Source: an uncultured Collinsella sp. (lineage in GTDB: Bacteria; Actinomycetota; Coriobacteriia; Coriobacteriales; Coriobacteriaceae). Taken from it: a DNA stretch of 64,000 bases. Location of the stretch: the NCBI GenBank assembly GCA_934658705.1, contig CAKUHP010000004.1, positions 5,199 through 69,198 of the forward strand. The letters run 5' to 3'. A model generated the notes under the pieces. That model saw only the letters and a program-made list of their open reading frames with translations, did no database searches and had not been told where the DNA came from. Positions within the stretch are counted from its first letter, which is position 1; every line of letters begins with the position of its first letter. Positions 54,255 to 62,788 of the stretch are shown one piece after another. The position numbers and the translations under genes are program-made.

Positions 54255-55010
54255 TTACCTTCCCGTTCGCTTTTTGCCGAACATGGCACCAAAAGTTCCG
54301 GTGAAGCACTTCAGATCCATGCGAAAGCAACGATTGCGTACGTAGTGGAGCTCGATCTTCTGGCGCAGGCCGCTCTCGAAGGTGGCGGAATTACGGTCAG
54401 TCGCCTGCCACAGGCCGGTGATGCCAGGCTGCACAGATAACAGTTCAGCCTTCTCTTCGTCGGAGAAGTGCTGATCAAGCTCGTCTCTCGTAATGGGACG
54501 AGGACCAATGACAGAAAGGTCACCATTCAGCACATTGAGAAACTGAGGCATCTCATCGATGGAGCACTTGCGAATGAATTGACCGATTTTGGTAATGCGG
54601 GGATCGTCATCAACCTTACGTTCGACTTCCCACTGATGTAGCTGCTCAGGACTCAAGTACTTCTGCACATCGCCCGCATCGGCGACCATGCTGCGAAGCT
54701 TGAAAATCTTGATGGTCTTTCCGCCTTTGCCAACGCGCTCTTGCGTATACATTGGGCCGCCGGGCGTCTCGAGGCTAATGAGCGCGCATACCACGGCAAT
54801 AGGAATAAGCAGAAGAATGCTCATCAAAAGACTGAACACGAGATCAAACAGCCTCTTAACAAAGCGGTAGCCAAGCGTACCGCTCGGCTTAATCTGATAG
54901 ATAGCAAGTGCATCCCCCGTTAATGCACAGCTCTCTGTTACTTCTTTAGCAGCCAAAGTCAAACGTACGGCCCTGTCCTCCAGGACCCCCCCCCCAATCG
55001 GTAAATTCAA
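54255..55010 (-). CDS. Initiating phosphoglycosyl transferase (bacterial sugar transferase)
   Basis: Transfers a sugar-phosphate to undecaprenyl phosphate to start repeat-unit assembly. One membrane helix ('LFDLVFSLLMSILLLIPIAV', residues about 50-75) precedes the catalytic domain with 'KIFKLRSMVADAG', 'ITKIGQFIRKCSIDEMPQF', 'LNVLNGDLSVIGPRP' and 'QPGITGLWQATDRN', the monotopic PGT hallmarks. A run of ten G (54995-54986, minus strand) lies near the 5' end. From the TTG at 55010 it encodes Gly-Gly-Gly. A start at TTG 54962, 13 bases after GGAGGA, would put the tract in the leader. Confidence 0.9.
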   Translation of the reverse strand: MNLPIGGGVLEDRAVRLTLAAKEVTESCALTGDALAIYQIKPSGTLGYRFVKRLFDLVFSLLMSILLLIPIAVVCALISLETPGGPMYTQERVGKGGKTIKIFKLRSMVADAGDVQKYLSPEQLHQWEVERKVDDDPRITKIGQFIRKCSIDEMPQFLNVLNGDLSVIGPRPITRDELDQHFSDEEKAELLSVQPGITGLWQATDRNSATFESGLRQKIELHYVRNRCFRMDLKCFTGTFGAMFGKKRTGR

Positions 55011-55043
55011 AAATGCGAACGAACAGCCGGTGCAACGTCTCCC

Positions 55044-55634
55044 TTACGTCTTGATGGGAACGTCGAGCGGAAGCACTTCCCTAAAGCTGGAATCGCCTTC
55101 GCCTACGTCCACCAGGCACCAGCGCTTGCGACGGTCGATCTTGTGCACGCGGGCCTCTTGCCCCACAAGTGGGCCCTGTTCTATGTGCAGCACGCCGTCT
55201 TCGATACGCGCCACGCTGTTGCGCACCACGCCGTCGACGTCCAGCACGCTGCGGTACCAGTCCTGCGCATCGTCCGGCATGGGCATGTACGCCCGCTCCC
55301 TACTGCCGGCGATGCGACAGCCAAAACTCAACTGGGCCAAAGCCCTATCGAGCGCGGCGGCATCGTGCGTGGCGACGAAGAAATATTCCTTGTACATGGG
55401 TTTGGTTTGGAGCGACCAGACGCCGTCCCGCTTAAACCAGAACTCCTTTTGCATCACAAAAGCGTCCTGTAGCAGCTCGGAAGGAACAATGCGGCGGACC
55501 TTTTCGCAGGTCTCGCGCTCTTTACCGTTGGGGGTGTGGACCAGATACCAGCGGACACGGCCGTGCTGGCTATAGCTAGTAGCGCCGTTAAAAGCGCCCG
55601 GCAGCTGCTCTTGGCGCCGTGCTGTCTGCTCCAT
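55044..55634 (-). CDS. loaP: LoaP-like NusG-family antiterminator
   Basis: A 196-residue NusG paralog. The NGN domain includes 'VRWYLVHTPNGKERETCEKV' and 'MYKEYFFVATHDAAALDRAL'. The KOW motif is 'GPLVGQEARVHKIDRRKRWC'. LoaP proteins bind a leader hairpin and keep RNA polymerase going through long polysaccharide operons, which is how it is placed here as the first gene. The ATG at 55634 follows aaggggg; a 39-codon longer frame lacks such a site. The operon of about 14.5 kb ends at 41075. Confidence 0.9.
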   Translation of the reverse strand: MEQTARRQEQLPGAFNGATSYSQHGRVRWYLVHTPNGKERETCEKVRRIVPSELLQDAFVMQKEFWFKRDGVWSLQTKPMYKEYFFVATHDAAALDRALAQLSFGCRIAGSRERAYMPMPDDAQDWYRSVLDVDGVVRNSVARIEDGVLHIEQGPLVGQEARVHKIDRRKRWCLVDVGEGDSSFREVLPLDVPIKT

Positions 55635-55721
55635 CTGTTCGCCCCCTTTTCTTGCTTTGCGGCACACGCAAATGCAGGGGCGTTTAGAACAGGCTTCTCG
55701 CTCGCAGCTAGGCGCAGTCGC

Positions 55722-55852
55722 AAAAGTACAGGTTTTTGTATCTTTCGACACAGGTCATTATACGAGCAATTTATTCGCGTTTGCGCAGATTAAGCAAAAT
55801 GTACTGCCATTAGATACATCTCCATACGCCTCTACAGAAACCTGTACCTTTT
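55722..55852 (-). promoter_or_regulatory. Promoter region of the loaP operon
   Basis: On the minus strand a perfect -10 TATAAT (55762-55757) lies about 125 bases before the loaP ATG. No good -35 is seen at normal spacing, so an activator may be needed. Inverted copies of AAAAGTACAGGTTT (55722-55735) and its near complement (55838-55852) flank the promoter about 100 bases apart, one inside the leader. Confidence 0.5.
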
Positions 55853-55861
55853 TGTGCAACA

Positions 55862-55888
55862 AAAAAGCCGCTCATCCAGCGGCTTTTT
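55862..55888. terminator. Bidirectional hairpin terminator
   Basis: AAAAAGCCGC and GCGGCTTTTT around a 7-base loop give a stem with T-runs in both directions, downstream of the thrS terminator. Confidence 0.75.
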
Positions 55889-55902
55889 CTCGTTTAGGCA
55901 TT

Positions 55903-55938
55903 AAAAAAGGCGACCGCCCTTTGAGGACGGTCGCCTTT
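55903..55938 (-). terminator. thrS terminator
   Basis: GGCGACCG-type 11-base stem (55909-55935) followed on the minus strand by TTTTTT, about 20 bases after the thrS stop. Confidence 0.85.
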
Positions 55939-55957
55939 AGATGTTGTGTGGTTTACG

Positions 55958-57721
55958 TTAGGCGCGGGTCTTGATCTCCTCGAGCACCTTAGCAACAAAC
56001 TCGTCAACGCTCATCTGAACGGTCTCGTTGGAGCGATCGCGGACGGAGATGTTGCCGGCCTCGACCTCCTTCTCGCCCAGGATGAGCATGTAGGGCACGC
56101 GGTCGATGCTGCGGGCCTCGCGGATCTTGTAGCCGATCTTCTCGTCGCGGTCGTCGCAGACCACGCGAATGCCGGCCTCCTCCAGCTTGGCGCACACCTC
56201 GTGGGCGTAGTCGCGGCTCTTCTCGGACACGGGCAGTGCCTTGACCTGCACGGGAGCCAGCCAAGTGGGGAACTTGCCCGCAAAGTGCTCAATCAGAATA
56301 CCGATGAAGCGCTCGATGGAGCCAAAGCACACGCGGTGCAGCATGATGGGGCGCTTCTTGGTGCCGTCGGCGTCCACGTACTCCAGGTCAAAGTTGAGCG
56401 GCATCTGGAAGTCGAGCTGGACGGTACCGCACTGCCAGGTACGGCCGAGCGAGTCCTCCAGGTGGAAGTCGATCTTGGGGCCGTAGAAGGCGCCGTCGCC
56501 CTCGTTGACCTCGTAGTCCATGTGCAGCTGCTCCAGAGCGGTGCGCAGGCCCTCCTCGGCGCGAGCCCAGTCCTCGTCGGAGCCCATGGAGTCCTCGGGG
56601 CGGGTGGAAAGCTCAACGTGGTACTTAAAGCCAAACTTCTGGTACACGGAGTCGATGAGGTTGACCACGCCCACGATCTCGTCGGTCAGCTGGTCGGGAC
56701 GCACAAACAGGTGGGCGTCGTCCTGGTTAAAGCAGCGCACGCGGAACAGGCCGTGCAGGGCGCCGCGCAGCTCGTGGCGGTGCACCAGGCCGATCTCGCC
56801 GGCGCGGATGGGCAGCTCGCGGTAAGAGTGCGGCTTGGAGGCGTACACCAGCACGCCGCCCGGGCAGTTCATGGGCTTAATGCAGTACTCTTCGTCGTCG
56901 ATGACGGTGGAGTACATGTTGTCCTTGTAGTGGTCCCAGTGGCCACTGGTCTTCCACAGCTGCTTGTTCATGATGAGCGGCGTGGAGATCTCCACGTAAC
57001 CGGCCTTGTGGTGGATCTCGCGCCAGTAGTCCAGCAGCGTGTTCTTAAGGATCATGCCGTTGGGCAGGAAGAACGGGAAGCCGGGGGCCTCGTCGCGCAT
57101 CATAAAGAGGTCCATCTCGCGGCCGATCTTGCGGTGGTCGCGCTTCTTGGCCTCCTCCAGCATGTGCATGTGCTCGTCGAGCTCTTCCTTGGTGGCAAAG
57201 GCGACGCCGTTGATGCGGGTGAGCATCTTGTTGTCCTTGTCGCCCTTCCAGTAAGCGCCCGAGACGCCGGTGAGCTTAAAGGCCTTGAGCGCCTTGGTGT
57301 AGCAGATGTGGGGGCCGACGCACATGTCGATGTAGTCGCCCTGCTGGTAGAAGGTGATGCGGGCGTCGTCGTCCAGGTCGCCGATGTGCTCGACCTTGTA
57401 CTTCTCGCCGCGCTCCTCCATAAGGGCGATGGCCTCGGCGCGGGGCTTCTCGTACACGGTGAACTTGAGGTTCTCCTTGACGATCTTTTTCATCTCGGCC
57501 TCGATCGCGGGGAAGTCGTCCTCGCTAATCTTGACGCCCTCGGGCAGGTCGACGTCGTAGTAGAAGCCGTTGTCGGTCGCGGGGCCGTAGGCAAAGTCGG
57601 CCTCGGGGTACAGGCGCTTGATGGCCTGCGCCATGATGTGCGCGGCGGAGTGGCGGATGACGTGCGTGACCTCGTCCTGCGGGAGCTCGGCCACCGAACC
57701 GTCATTGTAGAGTGCCTTCAT
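55958..57721 (-). CDS. thrS: Threonyl-tRNA synthetase
   Basis: Charges tRNA-Thr. The 587-residue protein lacks the N-terminal TGS domain found in the 640-residue E. coli form and starts near the editing domain, with 'VIRHSAAHIMAQAIKRLYPE' as the HxxxH zinc-editing site. Class II motifs are seen: motif 2 'RHELRGALHGLFRVRCFNQD', the zinc-binding Cys in 'KPMNCPGG', and motif 3 'HRVCFGSIERFIGILIEHF'. The anticodon-binding domain is at the C-terminus. The ATG at 57721 follows gaggagaaaacataccc; a longer upstream frame is not needed. No T-box was found upstream. Confidence 0.95.
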   Translation of the reverse strand: MKALYNDGSVAELPQDEVTHVIRHSAAHIMAQAIKRLYPEADFAYGPATDNGFYYDVDLPEGVKISEDDFPAIEAEMKKIVKENLKFTVYEKPRAEAIALMEERGEKYKVEHIGDLDDDARITFYQQGDYIDMCVGPHICYTKALKAFKLTGVSGAYWKGDKDNKMLTRINGVAFATKEELDEHMHMLEEAKKRDHRKIGREMDLFMMRDEAPGFPFFLPNGMILKNTLLDYWREIHHKAGYVEISTPLIMNKQLWKTSGHWDHYKDNMYSTVIDDEEYCIKPMNCPGGVLVYASKPHSYRELPIRAGEIGLVHRHELRGALHGLFRVRCFNQDDAHLFVRPDQLTDEIVGVVNLIDSVYQKFGFKYHVELSTRPEDSMGSDEDWARAEEGLRTALEQLHMDYEVNEGDGAFYGPKIDFHLEDSLGRTWQCGTVQLDFQMPLNFDLEYVDADGTKKRPIMLHRVCFGSIERFIGILIEHFAGKFPTWLAPVQVKALPVSEKSRDYAHEVCAKLEEAGIRVVCDDRDEKIGYKIREARSIDRVPYMLILGEKEVEAGNISVRDRSNETVQMSVDEFVAKVLEEIKTRA

Positions 57722-57957
57722 GGGTATGTTTTCTCCTCTCGGATGCCTGGTGCAAGTGCGTGCGATGCGCTCGGCGTTTTTGACTTGCATCATTATAGGC
57801 AGGTTGCCTTGGTATACAAGCGCCCGCCGCACCTTAATGGCACGGCGGGCGATTTTCTACGCATGCTTCATCGTGTGGGGCGGCTGCGGTGGGCGGGCGC
57901 GCGTTTGTGTGAGGCGCGCGGGACCCGTGGCTTGCGGCCGGCCCGGCGATGGATGCG

Positions 57958-58389
57958 TTACTGGATGCGAGTTCGGCAGTAGGGGCAGACCTTCCAGTGC
58001 GCATCGAGCGGGCGATGGCAGCTGGGGCACACGTTGCGAACCTGAGTGTCGCACACCGGGCAGACGACAAAGTCCTTCTCGATGGGCGCGCCGCACTGCG
58101 GGCAGGTGCCGTACTGGGCAAGCTGGCGCTCGCGCAGGGCCATGTCCAGCTCCTGCTCCTCGCGGTCGGCCGCGTAGGAATGCGGGCGCAGGACCAGGTA
58201 GGCGATGAGGCCCACAAACGGGATGAGGGCGATGATGCCCCATACCACGTAGGCGCTGGCGCCGCGGCGACGAGCGTCGATAAACACATAGACGACCGAC
58301 AGCACATACAGGGCGATGATGAAGCCGACAAAGGCATAGATGGCGCCCATAAGCTGCGGGGACATGAGCTCGGAGATGTATTTGGACAT
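57958..58389 (-). CDS. Membrane protein with double zinc ribbon
   Basis: A 143-residue protein. Two membrane spans at about 12-36 and 46-68 (the second 'VWGIIALIPFVGLIAYLVLR' has the phospholipase-D-nuclease N-terminal-like look) are followed by four Cys pairs: CPQC, CPVC, CPSC and CPYC. This is a double zinc ribbon facing the cytoplasm. Such proteins are common but uncharacterised. The ATG at 58389 has aaaggtac upstream. Confidence 0.75.
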   Translation of the reverse strand: MSKYISELMSPQLMGAIYAFVGFIIALYVLSVVYVFIDARRRGASAYVVWGIIALIPFVGLIAYLVLRPHSYAADREEQELDMALRERQLAQYGTCPQCGAPIEKDFVVCPVCDTQVRNVCPSCHRPLDAHWKVCPYCRTRIQ

Positions 58390-58489
58390 TGAGGTGTACC
58401 TTTCGGAATATTTATAGTTCGGTCAAGTTTACCACGGGGTTTGTTTATATGGGACTACGGTTGGGCGCAGGACCGCTGCGGACACAAAC

Positions 58490-58868
58490 ATCTCAATCTG
58501 TAACAGGTAGTCGGAATATTCCGTCCCAAATGTTACAGATCAAGACAAACGGTGGACCCACTGTTCAAACGTCTCAATCTGTAACAACAACTCGGATAAA
58601 GCGGGTCTACCTGTTACAAATTTAGACATTCCAAATCGACTGATAGGTTCATCTAAATCTGTAACATCTAGACCCCAAAACAGTCCCTAGATGTTACAGA
58701 TCGAGACATACCATTCCCTCCCCGACTTCAATCTCAATCTGTAACAGTTAGGACCGAAATTCCCCTCTTACTGTTACAGATCGAGACAAACGGAGTGTCC
58801 ACCGGCAAAACGTCTCAATCTGTAACATCTGGGACCCAAATACTCGGCTAACTGTTACAGATCGAGAC
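58490..58868. repeat. Array of ten 16-base repeats in alternating orientation
   Basis: Five hairpin units, each exactly 57 bases, stand in tandem at 58490-58546, 58571-58627, 58651-58707, 58731-58787 and 58812-58868 (period 80-81). Each starts with a copy of GTCTCAATCTGTAACA and ends with its reverse complement. Exactly 25 bases lie between the arms and 23-24 between units. The 25-base inserts are loosely related to each other (G-ACC-AAAT-TCC-CTAAC type words). The array fills the space upstream of the FAD oxidoreductase operon. It could be a BIME-like repeat array, clustered operator sites, or a source of structured RNA. Confidence 0.85.
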
Positions 58869-59037
58869 GAAACTCCAGCGTTAGAGTCGGCAGACGAGGT
58901 CGTTGACGTTGCGGGGTCTCCCCTCGCCTGCCGTTGGCGGATGTTGCGGGGCTGTTCGCCGCATTGCCGCCTCGCTGGGGGCACACAGACCGTAGGATGG
59001 TCTTATTGACAGCCTGTCAACTCGTCTGGGAGGCACT

Positions 59038-60495
59038 GTGACAGAAACGTTTGATATCGCGATTGTGGGCGCGGGCATCACCGGATGCGCCATCGCACGG
59101 CAGCTCGCGCGCTATGACCTGTCCATTTGCGTGGTCGAGGCGGCCAACGATATCGCGCTGGGCGCATCGAAGGCCAACGGCGGCCTGGTGCACGCCGGCT
59201 ACGACCCGGCGCCGGGTACGGTAAAGGCGCAGGTCAACGCCCGCGGCTGCGAACTCTACGGGACGTGGGCGCAGGAGCTGGGATTTTTGTTCCGTCGCAC
59301 CGGGTCGATGGTGCTGGGTTTTAACGACCAGGACCGCGAGCACTTGGACAAGCTGCGCCAGAATGGGTTGGCCAACGGCGTGCCCGAGCTGTCGATCATT
59401 GGGCCCGAGCGCATCCACGAGCTGGAGCCGCGCGCCAGCACCGATGCCACGTGTGCTCTGTGGTGTCCCTCAACCGGGTTTGTCGACCCGTTTGAGGTCG
59501 CCATCGCCGCGCTGGAGAACGCGGTGGCTAACGGCGTGACGTTTATGCGGTCCGCGCCGGTGGAGGCGATTGAGGTCGCTGGCTCGGGCGACGGTTCCGC
59601 GCGCTTTACGCTGGTGACCCCCGCCGGGGATGTGCGCTGCCGCTATCTGATCAATGCCGCGGGCAACGGCGCCGCTGACATCTCGCATATGACGGGCGCC
59701 GAGGAGTTCCAGATGGTCTGGCGCCAAGGCAACATCGTGGTGCTGGACAAGGAGCCGCGCGCGCTGATGCCGCTCTACCCGGTACCGACGCCGGTGTCGA
59801 AGGGCGTCATCGTAACGGGCACGGTGCATGGCAACACCGTGATCACCGCGACCGCCGCCGAGCGCGAGCCGGGCGACACTCAGACCTACGCGAGCGACGT
59901 TAACGCACTGCTGACCGGCGCGCGCAAGCTGGTGCCCGATCTGGACACGCGCCGCGTGGTGCGCGCGTTTGCCGGCGGGCGTCCGGTCATTAAGGGAACG
60001 AACGACTTCTTTATTGGGCAGTCGACCGTGGTGCCAGGGCTGTTCCAGGCGGCAGGCATTCAGTCGCCGGGCGTGGCGAGCGCGCCGGCCATTGCCGAGC
60101 GCATGGAGCAGGTGCTGCGCGAGGCCGGCGTGGCTCTGCGCGAACGGGCCGACTGGAACCCGATTCGCCGTGCACCGGACGACTTTGACCGTGCACCACT
60201 TGAGCGCAAAGAGGAGTTGATTGAGTCCGACCCCACGTGGGGGCAGATCGTCTGCCGCTGCGAGACGGTGCCCGAGGCCGAGATCGTGGCAGCGATTCGA
60301 CGCCGCCCGGGCGCGGTTTCGGTCGAAGGCGTCAAGCGCCGCTGCCGAGCCGGCATGGGCCGCTGCCAGAGCGGTTTTTGCCAGAGCCGCGTGGCAGCGA
60401 TTCTTGCACGCGAACTGGGATGTGATCCCAGCGAGGTATTGCTGGAGGATGCCGGTTCTTGGCTGGTCGAGGGACCTTTGAAGGGGGTGCGCTAG
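59038..60495 (+). CDS. FAD-dependent oxidoreductase with BFD iron-sulfur domain (GlpA-like)
   Basis: A 485-residue protein. The DAO-fold N-terminus 'FDIAIVGAGITGCAIARQLA' binds FAD. The C-terminal 90 residues form a BFD-type [2Fe-2S] domain with CRCE ('IVCRCETVPE') and 'CRAGMGRCQSGFC'. This combination is that of anaerobic glycerol-3-phosphate dehydrogenase subunit A and related enzymes. It overlaps no other gene and is followed by one base before the second oxidoreductase gene. The start is GTG at 59038 after gggagg. The substrate could be glycerol-3-phosphate or another 2-hydroxy acid; no glpK or glpF is near. Confidence 0.88.
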   Translation: MTETFDIAIVGAGITGCAIARQLARYDLSICVVEAANDIALGASKANGGLVHAGYDPAPGTVKAQVNARGCELYGTWAQELGFLFRRTGSMVLGFNDQDREHLDKLRQNGLANGVPELSIIGPERIHELEPRASTDATCALWCPSTGFVDPFEVAIAALENAVANGVTFMRSAPVEAIEVAGSGDGSARFTLVTPAGDVRCRYLINAAGNGAADISHMTGAEEFQMVWRQGNIVVLDKEPRALMPLYPVPTPVSKGVIVTGTVHGNTVITATAAEREPGDTQTYASDVNALLTGARKLVPDLDTRRVVRAFAGGRPVIKGTNDFFIGQSTVVPGLFQAAGIQSPGVASAPAIAERMEQVLREAGVALRERADWNPIRRAPDDFDRAPLERKEELIESDPTWGQIVCRCETVPEAEIVAAIRRRPGAVSVEGVKRRCRAGMGRCQSGFCQSRVAAILARELGCDPSEVLLEDAGSWLVEGPLKGVR

Positions 60496-60496
60496 G

Positions 60497-61879
60497 ATGG
60501 CGGATCTGAATATGGAAGCTGGACGCGACACCGGAGCCATCACCGCTGGCAGCGCCGTGGCGACGCAGGCCTTCGACGTCGTTGTAATCGGCGGCGGTCC
60601 AGCCGGCATGGCGGCTGCGCTTGCCGCACATAAGACCGGCGCGCACGTTGCCATCGTGGAGCGCGAGAAGCACCTGGGCGGCATCCTCCGCCAGTGCATT
60701 CACCCGGGCTTCGGCCTGTCGCACTTTAAGCAAGAGCTCACCGGCCCCGAGTACGCGCAGCGCTTTATCGACCAGGTGCGCGCAACCGACATCGCGCTGT
60801 TCTTGGACAGCATGGTGCTTGGAATTGATTCTGACGAGGGCGTGACGGACCCAGATAAGTCCGCGGTTCACGCCGTCACGCTCATGAGCCCCACCGGCAT
60901 GCTGAGACTCACCGGACGCGCGGTCGTTCTTGCCATGGGTTGCCGCGAGCGCACGCGCAGCGAGATCAAGATTCCCGGCAGCCGTCCCGCCGGCGTGTTC
61001 ACGGCCGGCCTGGCGCAGCGATACATCAATATCGAAAACCTCAAGCCCGGCTCGCGCGCTGTCATTTTGGGCTCGGGCGATATCGGGCTCATCATGGCGC
61101 GCCGCTGCACCCTTGAGGAAATTTCGGTCGAGGGCGTGTACGAGCTCATGCCGTACGCCAACGGCCTGCGCCGCAATGTGAAGAACTGCCTGGACGACTT
61201 TGGTATTCCGCTGCGTCTGTCGACCACCGTCACGCGCGTGATCGGGCACGACCGCGTGGAGGCCGTCGAGGTGAGCCAAGTCGATGAGCATCTGGCGCCC
61301 ATTCCGGGAACCGAGCGCATCGTTCCATGCGACACGCTGCTGCTCTCGGTGGGATTGATTCCCGAGAACGAGCTTTCGGTGGGCGCGGGCGTGGAACTGG
61401 ACCCCCGCACGCGCGGCGCTGTGGTGGACCAGAGCCTGCAGACGGGCGTGCCGGGCATCTTTGCCTGCGGCAACGTGCTGCACGTGCACGACCTGGCCGA
61501 TAACGTGACGACCGAGTCCGAACGTGCCGGTGCGGCTGCGGCGGCGTGGGCATTGGGTAGCGGCGCGAGTGCCGAGGCGGGCCCCGCGGACGCGGGCTGC
61601 GAGCTTACGGTCTCCCCTGCTGGCATTGCTGGCTACGCGCTGCCGGGACGCATTACGGCGGTGGCGCTCACCAAGGTCAACTTCCGCGTGCGCCGGCCGG
61701 TCGATGCCGCCCGCGTGCGGATCCTCGCAGACGACGAGGAACTGTTCGCCGGCAAGGTGCGCGCGTTTAAACCAAGCGTTATGGAAAGCTTCCCGCTGCC
61801 GGCAAAGGTAATTCAGCAGGCGCTCGACCTGGGCACTAGCGAGATCGTCCTATCTATCGACCCCGTAGAGGAGGCATAA
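60497..61879 (+). CDS. FAD/NAD-dependent oxidoreductase (GlpB-like partner)
   Basis: A 460-residue Pyr_redox_2-type flavoprotein. The first dinucleotide fold is 'FDVVVIGGGPAGMAAALAAH', the second 'SRAVILGSGDIGLIMARR'. 'GVPGIFACGNVLHVHDLADN' is the conserved C-terminal FAD segment. It follows the GlpA-like gene by one base and precedes DUF1667, a three-gene arrangement known in Clostridia and Actinobacteria for a glycerol-3-phosphate-type dehydrogenase. It probably passes electrons on to NAD or the quinone pool; the direction is inferred. The N-terminal 25 residues before the Rossmann motif may be dispensable. Confidence 0.88.
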   Translation: MADLNMEAGRDTGAITAGSAVATQAFDVVVIGGGPAGMAAALAAHKTGAHVAIVEREKHLGGILRQCIHPGFGLSHFKQELTGPEYAQRFIDQVRATDIALFLDSMVLGIDSDEGVTDPDKSAVHAVTLMSPTGMLRLTGRAVVLAMGCRERTRSEIKIPGSRPAGVFTAGLAQRYINIENLKPGSRAVILGSGDIGLIMARRCTLEEISVEGVYELMPYANGLRRNVKNCLDDFGIPLRLSTTVTRVIGHDRVEAVEVSQVDEHLAPIPGTERIVPCDTLLLSVGLIPENELSVGAGVELDPRTRGAVVDQSLQTGVPGIFACGNVLHVHDLADNVTTESERAGAAAAAWALGSGASAEAGPADAGCELTVSPAGIAGYALPGRITAVALTKVNFRVRRPVDAARVRILADDEELFAGKVRAFKPSVMESFPLPAKVIQQALDLGTSEIVLSIDPVEEA

Positions 61880-61882
61880 AGC

Positions 61883-62281
61883 ATGAGCGATAACGTGATT
61901 GAGACGCTGCAGTTCAACTGCACGACCTGCCCGTCCGAATGCCTCCTGTCCGTGGAAGTCGAGCGCGACGCCGACGGCAACGTGGCGGCAGTTCATTCCG
62001 TGACCGGCAACAACTGCCCGCGCGGCGATAAATTCGCGCGTCAGGAGCTCACCTGCCCCATGCGTGTGCTCACCACCACCGTAGCCGTATCTGGCGGCGA
62101 CGAAGCCCTGCTGCCGGTCCGCACGGCCGAGGCTATTCCACTCGAACTCCATGCCCAAGCAATGGCCCTCATCCGCGGGCTGGTCGTCAACGCCCCCATC
62201 CACATGGGCGACGTAATCCTCCCCAACCTCCTAGACACCAACATCGACCTAGTCGCCAGCATGGACATCGACCCAGCCTAA
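61883..62281 (+). CDS. DUF1667 protein
   Basis: A 132-residue protein. Four conserved Cys residues, 'CTTCPSECLL' near the N-terminus and 'NNCPRGDKFA' plus 'ELTCPMRVLTTTV', are typical of DUF1667 and suggest a metal or iron-sulfur site. The family is encoded with the FAD oxidoreductases as here and is thought to be an accessory subunit. It starts three bases after the previous stop. Confidence 0.9.
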   Translation: MSDNVIETLQFNCTTCPSECLLSVEVERDADGNVAAVHSVTGNNCPRGDKFARQELTCPMRVLTTTVAVSGGDEALLPVRTAEAIPLELHAQAMALIRGLVVNAPIHMGDVILPNLLDTNIDLVASMDIDPA

Positions 62282-62339
62282 CCAGTCATTTTAGGACGGG
62301 GCTCTTTTAGCTACCCCACCACCAACCCATCCCCTCCTC

Positions 62340-62406
62340 AGTTGCGGTGAAATAGTTCCTGATTTCCGCCGAAACCCCGGTATCCAGGAACTATTCCACC
62401 GCAACT
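62340..62406. repeat. GTTGCGGTGAAATA hairpin, copy 1
   Basis: A 67-base inverted repeat with near-perfect 22-base arms starting AGTTGCGGTGAAATA. Copies with the same arm ends but different inner sequence stand at 62671-62737 and 63902-63967. Confidence 0.75.
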
Positions 62407-62449
62407 TCTTTGGGGCTTGTGTATTTGGCTGTCATTCGATTAGTATCAT

Positions 62450-62609
62450 TTCAAAACTATGCCGGATTACGGGGCTAAATCGAGACCCCCCATCCATGCC
62501 GGCAATTTCTGAGTTTTGGCAAGCCCTCTACCTGCGATTTTATTTTTGTCATTTCGGCCATGGTTGGGCAAACCCAATCCAGCCCCGTAATCCGCCATAG
62601 TTCTGAAAA
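62450..62609. repeat. Long hairpin repeat with CTACCTGCGATTT core, third copy
   Basis: Arms of 22 bases (62456-62477 and 62581-62602, ending GGATTACGGGGCT) with one mismatch enclose about 100 bases including CTACCTGCGATTT (62528-62540), the same core as at 17367-17379. The arms differ completely between copies, but the layout is kept. Confidence 0.7.
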
Positions 62610-62670
62610 CCTGCTAATTCGGCACAAGGCTCTTTGACTACTTTCGCTGCTACGCCCGCTCCCCCACCTG

Positions 62671-62737
62671 AGTTGCGGTGAAATACGGACTGTTTTCCGG
62701 CTCTAGGCCGCCCAACAATCCGTATTTCACCGCAACT
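62671..62737. repeat. GTTGCGGTGAAATA hairpin, copy 2
   Basis: A 67-base inverted repeat, arms AGTTGCGGTGAAATACGGA and complement. It lies about 50 bases before the M24 peptidase start and could be in its leader. Confidence 0.75.
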
Positions 62738-62788
62738 CATGAGGGTACGCATGGGCTACCATGGTGAAACCTAGCGAAAGGACGTTAT

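Noticed and set aside
55946..57982. 678-codon plus-strand frame
   Set aside because: Complement of thrS. Low-complexity composition and no motif.
58490..58868. CRISPR array
   Set aside because: Repeats are only 16 bases, alternate in orientation, and the inserts are related to each other. No cas gene is in the window.
59470..61489. Two long minus-strand frames
   Set aside because: They are the complement of the GlpA-like and GlpB-like genes, which carry textbook FAD motifs.
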